A stretch of 64,000 nucleotides of DNA from NCBI RefSeq assembly GCF_030272615.1, contig NC_081415.1, positions 229,721,303 through 229,785,302 on the forward strand. Reading direction: 5' to 3'. Both the position numbers and the translations under genes were made by a program. Below, one piece after another: positions 1 to 10,517 of the stretch. A model generated the notes under the pieces. The model was not told where the DNA came from. It ran no database searches and saw only the letters and a program-made list of their open reading frames with translations. Position 1 is the stretch's first letter, and each line of letters begins with the position of its first letter. Origin of the DNA: Cryptomeria japonica (Eukaryota; Streptophyta; Pinopsida; Cupressales; Cupressaceae).

Positions 1-535
1 ACATAACCATAGTTCTATACTACGCAAGCATAATAACAGTATGATCTATAACACATCTCTATGAAAGTCCTATGCAATACATCATTTCCCTAGGGTATCT
101 CAACACCATTACTTGACACACTTCTAACACTTCACATGAATACTTGAGACACTATATGCACATATAAACTTAGTTCCTTTAATCAATTACTTCTATTCAA
201 TTATGATATTCATTATCACCTAAACCACTTTCTTTCATAACATATACCCCTCTTAAGTTAATTTTAAGATTCCATTCCAAATGTTCATAATACCCATATT
301 CCTTTTACTAAGATACAACATAATTCATCTAACCATTCCTACATTGAGGCTAGATCATTACATGAGTTTCATTACTTTCTACTATCCAAGTATCACAACA
401 CATTCCATCTAGATATCTATCAATTAACTAACAAGCACTATAGCAACAAATACGATTCTTTCTATTGTGATTCCCATAGTTTACATTTAACAATTTCCAT
501 CTCATGAACTCAAATGTAATAAAGATACATGAAAC
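1..535. repeat. AT-rich non-coding repeat, left flank of LINE insertion
   Basis: No convincing coding sequence is seen here. The composition matches the DNA that resumes at 3583, on the other side of the LINE insertion. The simplest reading is one non-coding repeat interrupted at 536-545 by the element described next. The repeat family was not identified. Confidence 0.5.
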
Positions 536-545
536 AACATTCATT

Positions 546-1533
546 AGGTTTTGCCCTCCCTAATAGATGTGTGATGTGCCTTCAAGAGGAAGAGTCTGTG
601 GACCACCTTGCTCTCCACTGTTCCTTCTCAGCCTTTGTTTGGGAAAGCTTCCTCAAAAGCTTTAGTATTGCTTGGGTGTTGCCTAATAACATCAGAGATC
701 TGTTCTCCTCCTGGAATATTAAATGGACTAACTCTTTTTTGAGATGTTTGTGGCAGCTCTCTCTTCCTCACATCTTGTGGGGTATATGGAAAGAAAGAAA
801 TAACCGAATCTTCAAGGATGTCTCCCTCAATCAGGATATTGTGTTCCAGAAAATTCAATGGTCTATTCAGGAAAATATAGGGATCATTGAGGGTCCTTGT
901 TACTCGAACAACTCACTAGAATCAAGTATCTTAAGGGTATGGAACATGAAGACCACCGATGGTCCTAACCTCAACCACAATAAAAGGCTTGAAGCTAAAT
1001 GGCAAACCCCTCCTCAAGGTTGGTTTAAAGTCAATTTTGATGGTGCTGCCAAAGGTAACCTAGGACCTTCAGGTTGTGGAGCTATTCTTAGAGATCACAG
1101 AGGAATTTGCAATGAAATGGTTGATGTCCCTATTGGAATCCAAACCAACCATAAAGCTAAAGCAATGGCAGTTCTTCAAGGCATCATCCTAGCCAAAAAA
1201 TGGAATTGCCCCTATCTATGGATTGAAGGGGATTCAAATAATATAATAAAGTGCCTTAACGGGACTTCAAAACCTTCATGGTCAATTCACAACATAATCA
1301 CCTCTGCTATTGACATTATTAGCACCTTTAAAAAATGCCATATCTCCCACATCTACCGGGAGGCCAACGGCTCTGCTGACTGGGCTACTAATGTGGCAGT
1401 TAAAAGTGAGGCAATTACCACGTGGACGGGTGAATGTGGACTCCTCGAAGTTGTCAGACAAATCATTAGTAATGAGCAATATGGAAGCACTCCAAAGACT
1501 CTTGATGGACAGGATAATTATGAAAAGTACTGA
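546..1533 (+). pseudogene. LINE ORF2 C-terminus: zf-RVT plus RNase H domain
   Basis: About 330 codons are open. The start resembles the zinc-binding region after plant LINE reverse transcriptases (CVMCLQEEESVDHLALHC, with the later W-E-S-F typical of zf-RVT). A plant-type RNase H domain follows, roughly codons 160-290: the first catalytic Asp is in NFDGAAKG and the third in IEGDSNN, and the last in REANGSADWA. The usual second catalytic residue, Glu in an AE motif, is Lys here (NHKAKAMA), so the copy is predicted inactive. In these elements RNase H degrades template RNA during target-primed reverse transcription. The ATG at 529 lies in flanking DNA and is not a real start. The family assignment is strong. 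Confidence 0.8.
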
Positions 1534-1690
1534 TGTGAGTACTTTGAGTTATTATAATAATGAGAAAATCACTCATTATAACATTAATGCCATAAACTTT
1601 CATGCTTTCTGGGTAATTGTTATAGTTTCGAAAAGCTCTTTGGTTAATCTGCTCTGCAAGTTTCAAAATTTGGCCGTGAGTAGCGACAAC

Positions 1691-3400
1691 ATGGGCGGAA
1701 ATAGGAGGCGATATGAATCAAGTAGCTATAAAGAATGGAAACAAAAGGAAGAGGTTTGGGGTATTCTGCAGAAGGGTGGTCTCTCGAATTTCATAGAGAG
1801 ACTCCATGGCTGAGATGGTATGGTAACCAGTCTTTTCTACAAGAACTGGAAGAAGGGCATGTTAAAAATGGGTGATCAAATGGTCGAAATCGACGAAGAT
1901 TTAATTGCTCAGGCCACGGGCCTTACCAGGGAAGGTTGCAACTTCTACAGAGATAGGAAGGTCAGCAGGGAAGCTATTGAAAGGTACCCGGAAACTGAGA
2001 AAGAGAAAAAATGACTGGTAAAGTTGAGCAAAACCTACTACCCGCCTAGGGCTTTTGCCAAACCCTGGCGGGAGATTCTCTTTGTTTTAATGCATTATAT
2101 CACTCTAGATGGTAGGTTTATGAAAGTTTATGGGTATCACTTTGTTCTGTTGAACCACTTTAGGCACAATGATAAGGTTAATTTCCCTTATTTTCTGCTT
2201 TGTTCGATGAATGCATCCCTTAAGGCCTACAAAGAGAACCCTATGGGTGATACTGCTATGCATCAAGGCTTAATGGTCCTAATTTACGAACATTTAAAGG
2301 CCAATCAAATTGCTCAGATGCAGCCCTCTATGGATTCTGAGGAAGAGATATCTGATTCTGCCTTTTCTGAGGAGGAGGAATCCGATAGTGACTCTTCATT
2401 TGACACAGAGGATAGTTTTGATGTCTCGGAGTATAAAAGTGGGAAGAAGAGGAAATACAAAAAAACAAGACCCTCTTCATCTAAGGGAAAAAAGCCACAA
2501 AGTAGACCCCTGATCAACATCTCTTCAGAAGAGGAGGACTCGGATGATTCTGAGAAGGAGGACCCTAAAGGGCTACTGAAGAAGAAAACAAAAGACCATT
2601 CCTAGACCCGGAAAAAGCACAAGAAAAAAGGGGAGACCGGCAAGGAACCGGAAGCTGACAAGCAAGCAAGGACCCTGGAAGCTGAGCACAGTTTGGAAAA
2701 GGAGACCATGGAAGAGACTCTCAGGGCTGCCGACACTATTTCCGCCCTCCACATCCCTAAAGAGGAACAGGTTACTCCTGGAAAAGCTACTCCCCCATCT
2801 GGCCCTCCTCCCGAGGGTTTGCATGGTTTCATGGAAATAATGGAGTGGCTCATTAATGGTTACAAGAAAGTTGTGGATGAAAATAAAAAACTCTGTAACC
2901 AAGTCTTGATTCTAGAGACCATTAATACTGGGGAAGGGAATCCAATGGCCGACTATATTGAGGACCTGAAAAACACGATTGCCAAAGTTGAAGACATTAG
3001 AGATGCTTTCAACCCCAGGTTTGAGAAGATTGAAAAGGAGATGTTGGAAAGGAAAAGCCTTGCGGACACTAGCGAAAAAACCCTCTCGGACACTGTTACC
3101 AAAATTGATAAAATTGAGGAGTGCCTAAAGAACATTGTTGAACAGAGCCTAAGTATCCTGAAGATCTCGGCCAACAACACCCACACCCTCAGCAGCAAAC
3201 TGGATGATGATAAGGAAATCCAGGACTTAGACCCGGAAGCTGAAGGAACAGGGGAAGCTCAAGGTCCTAGAACCTGCACCAGAGGCAAGAGGAAGGAAAA
3301 GAAACCGAACAAGGATCTAGAAGACCTGAAAGCTGTCGAGGCCACGTGTGATGAGCTGGTGCTAAAGGCGGAGGATCTGCTAAAGAAAATTGTTGTGTAG
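1691..3400 (+). pseudogene. Broken long ORF (about 570 codons) downstream of LINE RNase H; unknown function
   Basis: One reading frame runs from the ATG at 1691 to the TAG at 3398-3400, interrupted by only three stops: TGA 1811-1813, TGA 2012-2014 and TAG 2603-2605. Parts in order: a charged N-terminus; a globular segment with ERLHG, then ATGLTREG and FYRDRKVS; an aromatic-rich segment with PWREIL, GRFMKVYGYHFVLLNHFRH and HQGLMVLIYEH; an acidic Ser/Asp/Glu and Lys-rich linker (about 2330-2700); and a C-terminal region with heptad-like Leu/Ile/Lys spacing, suggesting coiled coil (2820-3390). I do not recognise a catalytic domain. My impression is that similar proteins occur repeatedly among gymnosperm predictions, but I cannot check that. 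An element-encoded accessory or gag-like protein is possible. The stops fit C-to-T decay of CAG, CGA or TGG codons. Confidence 0.55.
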
Positions 3401-3572
3401 CGCCTTCCCTATTTCTCTATTGTTTTTTGTTGTTTAGCTATTCTTTATGTTCGCTGGTCTTTTGGCCAGTCTTTTTGTATGCGGACCTTATAGCACTGTT
3501 CTTCTTAGTGCTCTTTCACTATCTTTGTTGTAAAGGTTTCGGGTCCTGAAAACCTATTTTTTAATTAATCAG
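3401..3572 (+). other. 3' untranslated tail of the LINE insertion
   Basis: This T-rich stretch follows the last ORF and ends just before the right-hand target duplication (3573-3582). It includes a short self-complementary stretch (GGTTTCGGGTCCTGAAAACC) near the end. No coding sequence is seen. Confidence 0.5.
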
Positions 3573-4981
3573 AACATTCATTCATTTCCTACATAGGATC
3601 TCATAGTTTCTTATTACATAAGGAATGTTCATCACAACAAGGAATATAAAATGAGTACTATCTCCACATCATGTCTTATATCATTTCCTACCTATTATTA
3701 CATGAAGGTACATATCACTAGAGTACAAATCTCTCTCATATACAAAGCATCATGATATAGTGTGTCTCTTTCCATTACATATAAATTAGCTCCAAGAGTA
3801 TATACATGAAGAAGAATTCAAGAAACCGTGTCCACACACACTAGCATCCAATGAAGACATCCCAATGGAAGAATGCATCAACCACCTGACCATGTGGAAC
3901 CAATAAGGAACCACCCCTCGTGATAGGAGATGACATAACATTCCAACTCACACTCAAAACCTAAGCTAACACCTAACAACCAAAGGATACAACATGACTT
4001 CACAGGACACCAACATGAGAATACAACATCAAAATGCATCACATGGCTAAATCAAAGCAATCAACCTCCAGAGGCAAAATCAACAAACAAGGGCATATGG
4101 ATAATAGACACATGTGGTGGGGTAGAGTGTCATCACATTCTTTCCTCATGTGGAATCCGCCTCAATCTTGGAGCCAATCAAGAGAGAATGGTACACCGCT
4201 CCAGTGGTCTTCCCAATACAAGATCTCAAAACCACCTCCCTGGGCATCATTGGGGCACAAGATCATAATCCTCAATTTCATTATCTTGATTAGGTGAATT
4301 CCTAATTACCCAAACCCACTAATAAATTATTATTAATGTTATCACTTGCAATTACAAATAGAAAACTCTCCATGTGCTTTCAACTTGTCTACACCCTAAA
4401 CAAGCAGTCTATTGCTCATGACCCTGGTCCTACACATGAAAGAGCCCACTCCCCCAACCATGGACCATAACCATAGGGTAAATGCACATCCAAAAGACAT
4501 CATAACAGAATCATGAAGGCCCGCAAAAGGTATAGAAATAGTCACATCATCATGAGAACAAATTGAACATAATGAAGCACATATGACCACATGCATGGAA
4601 AGAGCCTTCACCAAATCAATACAAATGAAGAGCCAAGCATAAATATAATCCAAGGATGAACCCAAATCCATGTCAAATCCTCTACAGTGAGGCAAAACAC
4701 ATCTCACTGGAGCAATAAAACAATCCTCAATAGTGAGGAATTCTCCCTCGTTGGAGCAAAACATTGCATAGGAAACACCTGAACGGTAAGGCATGAACCC
4801 TCTTACCAGAGCATAAATTGCCATAAATAAAATAAGCAATAAAACATAAAAAACTCTAATAATCTCAAAACAATCATACTCGGCCTTTGGAAGGACCCAA
4901 AAATCAAACTGACAAAACTCAAATGGCGAAAACTTCATAAACTACAAATTACTCAGACTGGCACATACAAAACCTGAACTG

Positions 4982-5052
4982 GTGCATATGACACAGATTG
5001 GTGCATATGATCATTATTTTAGTGCATATGACATATTTTATAGTGCATATGA
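4982..5052. repeat. Four iterated GTGCATATGA motifs
   Basis: The 10-mer GTGCATATGA occurs at 4982-4991, 5001-5010, 5022-5031 and 5043-5052. Start-to-start spacing is 19, 21 and 21 bases, about two helical turns. Each copy contains the palindrome CATATG. The motif lies inside repeat copy A. It could be a short degenerate tandem repeat or a protein-binding array; the sequence does not decide. Confidence 0.6.
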
Positions 5053-6192
5053 AACAACAAGCAAAAATAACTTAACACGGAGACACAGCTTGATGAAAAT
5101 GCCCAGTTTGGACCCCGAGCTCACAAATAGGCTAAGAATTAGTCCCAGAATGAACATGAAGGTAGAATAATACATACACAACATTATAAACCATAAACAT
5201 ATCCTCCTATGAGATATACACAAAGTTACATGATCCATCATGCACACAGATTGCACAAAAAAGTGCCTAACTATCCAAATCTCAAAGGGGGACATAATGA
5301 AGATGCAAAAGTGAAACAAAGAGGATACCAAGGAAACGGAAAGGGCTTTCCAAGCCTTTAATGAGTAATAAAACCAATGCAAAAGGAGACATTTAGAAAA
5401 TGACATTCACTGGGATACACATGAAGCATATCCGACAAATAACCATTCCAAAACTAATAATATTTTGCATCTTTTCTCCTTCCCCGGATTCCAAAACCAA
5501 ATCCAAATCTACCAAAGCAATTAAAATTTCTCAATCCAATTCCCAAACATCATTCAGAAATCAAAATATCACAGTCACAAGGAAGACAATCTTTCCAGAA
5601 AACAAAACTTCAAGGAGAAATTCACCATCTTGTGAACGCAATCCAAAAAGGTGTAGAAATCTAAAGTAGAACAATCTTCAATCAATTCCAAATTCCACAA
5701 GCCAAATTCCCAATCCAATTCGAAAGCAAGCTCCTTAATCTGTCGGATGATTCACCCAACAACCATTCCAGAAAGCAAAATAAATAGAAAAAACATTCAC
5801 AACTATGGTCAAATGTCGGCCAATCAAAATATTCCCCAAAAAAATATAATCTGCCTACCCAAACTATATATTATATTTTATTTTCCCAATACAATCTTAC
5901 CCAATAGTAATAAAGGGTAGGTAACTATAATATTAAATCTATTTACTCGTGTAACAAGGGGATATAAATTAAAATTTATAAAATCAAACAATAACCAAGC
6001 CCAATAAAATAAAATAACCCAAGGGCTATAAAATAAATTAAAGCCACTAAATAAAATAGAATAAATATCAATCCCAAATAATAATAATTCAATAAAATTC
6101 ATTAAATATATGGAAGCTAATCAAAAATAAATATCCATTAAATAAATAAATAATAATTCAAAATAAATTAAACTAAATTATATTAATTAAGC

Positions 6193-6335
6193 AATAATCA
6201 AATAACCCTGAGCAAGGATATAGGGTTATCTTCCTGGTTCTTTCCCTATTGAGCTCTTGAATCAGTTTTCTTATTAATATATATATCAGTGGCTTGCCAC
6301 TTTTGCCTAAAAAAAATAATAATAATCAAATAACC
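6193..6335 (+). mobile_element. Very short LINE/SINE 3'-tail insertion with 15-bp target duplication
   Basis: A 113-bp insert (6208-6320) is bounded by a perfect 15-bp direct repeat, AATAATCAAATAACC, at 6193-6207 and 6321-6335. Its 3' part reads TTATTAATATATATATCAGT then GGCTTGCCACTTTTGCC, followed by an A-rich tail. The same tail family occurs at 39240-39290 with its own target duplication. This is either an extreme 5' truncation of a LINE or a small SINE that shares a LINE tail. Confidence 0.7.
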
Positions 6336-7194
6336 AAAAAAATCATAAATCAATAAATAAACCATAGATAATTAAATCTCAATTAATCATTAAATCGAAT
6401 ACTTAATTTAATCAAATAATCATCAAAATTATTAAATAATCACATAATTTCACATCTACAAATAAATAACCATAACTCTAAACATTTTACGCCAAGGAAA
6501 GAACACAACACAAGATTCTAACCTCAACTTACGACATGGCGTAATCAACAAGGTACACAACTTAGACCTTGAGTGTGTAAGGGAAACTATGTCATCTTCG
6601 TTAATTTGTCATTGGGATAAAGACTCGGATTTGTGAAGCCGAGTGGAGTCGATGTCTGGAACCTGCAAACTTGCATCAAATACTAAACACAACATATATG
6701 ATACATATACATCATGATAAACAGACAAGTGATAGAGAATTGCAACGACATATCATGGTCGCAATGAGTGATATGACATCGTCTCTACTCACGAAGACAG
6801 TCACACATAATAACATCAAACACCACATAGAAACATAATCATAAAATAGGGTTTGTATCATCACAAATCATACAATCCATATGAGAAATGATCACATGTA
6901 AATCTGTGAGTCATATAAATCCATCCATCAAGGTGGTACTACTCACTAACATCTATAAGAATCATCAAAATGTCATATATCATATAATATGTCTAGCATC
7001 ATCAATCACATGAATCTCCAAAACATAATGAGTCATATAGAATAATCATAAGTCCACATAAAGTCCTAATATCAATGATACCATCTAAGATAACAATAGA
7101 GTCATAAATAACCGTCCAAGCATCCATCATAAGTTTTTATAAGTCTATCAATGCGTAAATCAAAATAGAAATCTAGGAGGGGCACTACACATAG

Positions 7195-8605
7195 CATTTT
7201 CTAGATCATCAATGGAAAGCTTAAGGTCCAAAATCAAGTATACTCATAATCCAACTTCTTAGGAATGTAGTCTTTAATAATGTTCTCCAATGTTGATTGC
7301 ACATCTTTCCAAAGAGACGGCTTTTTAAAAATATTCTTATAAAAAATCTAAGAAATAAATTTTATCTCTTCAAGGTTGGTATGAACAAGACCATTTTCAT
7401 CTTGGGTTGCTCCAATATACTCTTTCTTATGCTTATAATTAAGAAAATTGAAAAGGTACTCTAAACTATTACCTTCTTTGATCCAATGCACTCTAGCCCT
7501 AATTTTAGCTCCTTGCCCCCCTATAAATGTCAAGTTTTCAAAGTTTTCTCTTTATCATGGTTATATAAGTTTGAATGATGATGTTATTTGGGTTAGAATT
7601 AAGCAATTTTCCAGTATGATCCAACTTTCGTTCAAGAGACTTTTCCTTCCATTTTCATTGCCAAGAAAATCTTCTACCAATGGAAAGTAAGAAATCAATA
7701 TGTTGAGAGATGGTATGCTACCACCAATGCCTATAGGAGTCCCCAACATTTGGCTTGGGTATAGAATTTTAGATGTCAAACAAAGGAACCATAAATGAGG
7801 GATTGTTAAGGTGCGAAACATTAATTTTATAAGGCAACTAAGAATCCACATTGTTTATTTCAACCCCTAAGAAAGGACAAATGATGGGGAAATGGTCTGA
7901 GAGGGTAGTAGAGTAATATGTCTTTACATACAAACTAGTTCAGTCTTGAATCAATTGTAGGTTGGGAGAGATATAAAACCTATTTAACCTACTATGTTTT
8001 CTATCAACTTAAAATTTGCAATTAGACCAAGTAAACATTTGTGGACATAAGTGTTGAATTTGTTATGAATTGTATCAATAACCCCAATAGAATTTAAACA
8101 ATTCATCTATTTATCAAACTCTTCGTTACTCAACTAAACATGGTTGGACCAGTTGCAATATTTAAGATATTCCAGCATATTAAAATCATCTCTAATAACC
8201 CAATTTGCATTAGGAAGTTTTTCTCCATCCAATCCCATAGCTCACATCTCTCTTTGGCATGATTAGGAGCATAAACTAAACAAAAACCAGCATGTTGACT
8301 ATTAATAAAAGTAGGGACCCACACACAACTATGTGATGGATCCTCACCTTTAGAAATGGAAAAAAAATCATCCATGAAGAAAAACCAATAATAACACCCC
8401 TCCTAGCTTATCTATGTGATGTATGGAGAAAAGTAGCATCTTTCATATATTGAATAGAGAAGAAGAGAGATAGAACCAATTAAGTTTTCCTTCTTCAAGA
8501 AAAACAATATCAGATTTCCACTTATCAATTAACTCCTTAACCTCATACTTGCAATGAGGGAGAGAAATCCCTCTTACTATTTCATGAAAAGATTTTGCAA
8601 TTCAT
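7195..8605 (-). pseudogene. LINE ORF2 N-terminal half: EEP endonuclease and start of RT region, broken
   Basis: ORF2 appears to start at the ATG at 8605-8603 (MNCKIFS, then TGA where Trp is expected in the SWN motif of LINE endonucleases). Next come KWKSDIVFLEE, then VCVWVPTF-like and VYAPNHAKERCELWDWMEKN (about 8280-8200), both typical of endonuclease/exonuclease/phosphatase nickases. About 7530-7350 gives the linker RARVHWIKEGNSLEYLFNFL, which precedes the reverse transcriptase in plant LINEs. LSIDDLENAMC at about 7215 begins the RT region and the copy stops there. Several frame changes and stops are present. Confidence 0.65.
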
Positions 8606-8699
8606 GGTTAAGTTGAGCAATGAAGGTTGTCTCCTAATAGAGCCTCAAAATAGTTAATAAGACAAACAAACTGGTCAGAAAAACTCAACTCTTTTGCAG

Positions 8700-10218
8700 T
8701 AGGGGGGAGATCTCAATCTATGCCTTGTAGATGGAGAGGGAGACATGGAAAAACATTCGAGAGTCATGAAATTAAGATGAAAAGAAGAGGAAGTAAAAGT
8801 TTGAGATGACTTTAAACCACCCTAAGGATCACTAGGCCCAGATGTTTCCTTCCTCTTTTTTATTGCCTTCACGCCCTCCAATTCCATTACAACCTTATAA
8901 GAGGGTGTAGAAACCATAGAGGTTCTATTAATATTATTTTTAACATCAAAGGAGGGTTTAATATATATTCATGTGAAGAGTGGAGTCCTTAGACACGTTA
9001 TTATCCCAAGGAGGAGACTGCAAAGGCTAAGAGTTGTTTGGGCTAGAATTTGAAGAGTGAATCAACCTATTCCTTCTAATTGGACAATCTCTTATCAAGT
9101 GACCTTGTAGACAAAAAGCATGCATTAGACTTATTTAAATACACCAAACATTGGTAGAACTCAAAGCCAAGACTAATTAACTTAATGTTTTCAAGGAGCT
9201 GGTTGTTCAAGTCCATCTCCACACATACTCTTGGGTATAGCCATAGGCTAGAAAATTTGTCAACATTATTTTTACATCAGATAACCCTTCCAAGATGAGA
9301 AACACTATCTTCCAAGAAAGGTCTAGGAGTAAGGTTTAAAAAAAGGAGTTCAACTCACATTAGATAATGCAATCTTGAAGGGTGCTCAACGTGGAAGTTA
9401 AAGGTCCAAGCCTAAAAAAGAGTATATTTGGCCACAAATGGCCCAAGCTTCATATTGCAGCACAATATGAGCATGCTTGGCTGATTTGAACATGCAAGAA
9501 ACGTAACCTTTCCCTAAGCCTCTTAGGTTTTCAATTTCCCAACCTCTATTTTTCCAATTAAATATAGTCTATCTATAGGAATCTGTTTCAAAAGTTAGTC
9601 CCCTTAAAAAAATTATTGATCTATGCTGCCAATCATCGATACAATCAATCACGCCATCAAGAAACATAAATTCTAAAGATTTACATTCCTCATTACTAGG
9701 CTCTTCCATAACATTGGTAGCTCTTTAGCATTCCCTTCTTTGTTTGTATTATCCTAGCAATATGTATCCTCTTTGTTCAAGATACCATTATCTTGTCCTT
9801 CTTTGATATTCATTTTTCCTTTCTCTGCAACATCCAACACATCCTCTTTTGATTTCATATCCATCTCTTCAAACAAAGGTTTGTGCAACACCTTTTATCT
9901 ATTTCCCCACGAGATAACCTCACCTCAACTTGAAGTCTCATGATAAATTGGTATCCCCTTAGAAGTAACAAAGTAAAGTTGTGCAGGTGTCAAAGAGTTG
10001 CCAAAGTTAAAAGGAAAAGCCATGTAGACTCGTGTAACCACAAGGGTTCCAAACCAAAGAGCCCTAGCGAAGGAATATTGCTCCAAAAAGATCACACCGT
10101 GACCACACACCCTTCCTTGGATATGTACAATAGAGAAATTACCGAAAATTAAACACCCAAAAATGTTTGCAACAACAAGAATGTTGTAAAACCCCAAAAA
10201 ACTAGAAGAAATACCCAA
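8700..10218 (-). pseudogene. LINE ORF1 (gag-like, DUF4283-type plus CCHC zinc knuckle), broken
   Basis: The minus-strand frame from the ATG at 10218 is open for 97 codons, then breaks. Further along, at about 9260-9190, a segment resembling the conserved RNA-binding part of plant LINE ORF1 reads YPRVCVEMDLNNQLLENIKL. It is followed at 9113-9081 by CLQGHLIRDCP, the second half of a CCHC knuckle; the first Cys (TGC TTT) lies one frame away. ORF1 proteins bind the element RNA. Frame changes and stops make this a pseudogene, and its limits are approximate. Confidence 0.55.
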
Positions 10219-10517
10219 CCCAATGCATTCTTAAAACCATAAGCCTCAACTATGTTTCCCCATCATTCTCACTATCCTCTCTTCCCTACCTTGTCTCATT
10301 TGGGACCACTTCTAGTTGGTTGAAGACACTAGTAGCTAAGTCTAATGAGTCGTGCAACTCTTTTCTTTTATAAGTTTGTACGGTATGGCCTACAATGCCA
10401 TTCATATTTGCTCAAAAAGATCACCCAAAATTACTTACAAAAAAACTTAAAAAATAAAAATTCTAAATTTGATTTCTTTTAAGTTTTTATGGTTCTCTAA
10501 TAAATCATCTTTTGATG

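Larger units (their letters stand above)
546..3572 (+). mobile_element. 5'-truncated LINE (non-LTR retrotransposon) insertion with extra 3' ORF
   Basis: The segment is flanked by a perfect 10-bp direct repeat, AACATTCATT, at 536-545 and 3573-3582, as expected for target-primed insertion. It opens inside the zinc-finger region of a LINE ORF2, runs through an RNase H domain, and ends in a T-rich tail (GGGTCCTGAAAACC followed by TTTTTTAATTAATC) typical of plant LINE 3' ends. The endonuclease and reverse transcriptase are missing because of 5' truncation. The second long broken ORF (1691-3400) lies between RNase H and the 3' end, so it appears to belong to the inserted element. A 10-bp duplication is short, so a chance match or a composite insertion remains possible. 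Confidence 0.6.
3583..7189. repeat. Long non-coding repeat, copy A (probable LTR-derived sequence)
   Basis: Several blocks are collinear with copy B (10518-14057): ACCATGTGG...CCACCCC at 3889 against 10976; CAACCTCCAGAGGC at about 4059 against about 11147; CATTGGG...GTCGATG...ACCTGCA at 6610-6667 against 13599-13660; and a terminal GGAGGGGCA at 7177-7185 against 14047-14054. The end, GGGGCACTACA, is the type of CA-ending terminus seen in large plant LTRs that begin TGTAATGCCC. No open frame looks coding. The 180-codon minus-strand ORF at 4396-4938 has no recognisable domain. The left boundary is uncertain. Confidence 0.5.
7195..10240 (-). mobile_element. Decayed minus-strand L1-type LINE, 3' part missing
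   Basis: Reading the minus strand from about 10240 downward gives a LINE ORF1 with a CCHC zinc knuckle, then an ORF2 endonuclease and the start of the reverse-transcriptase region. It breaks off at about 7195, next to the end of repeat copy A. The 3' half, rather than the 5' half, is missing. That does not fit normal 5' truncation and points to a later deletion or an insertion across it. No target duplication could be identified. Confidence 0.65.

Noticed and set aside
4396-4938. 180-codon minus-strand ORF in repeat copy A
   Set aside because: No recognisable domain, no support for its start, and it lies within a non-coding repeat family.
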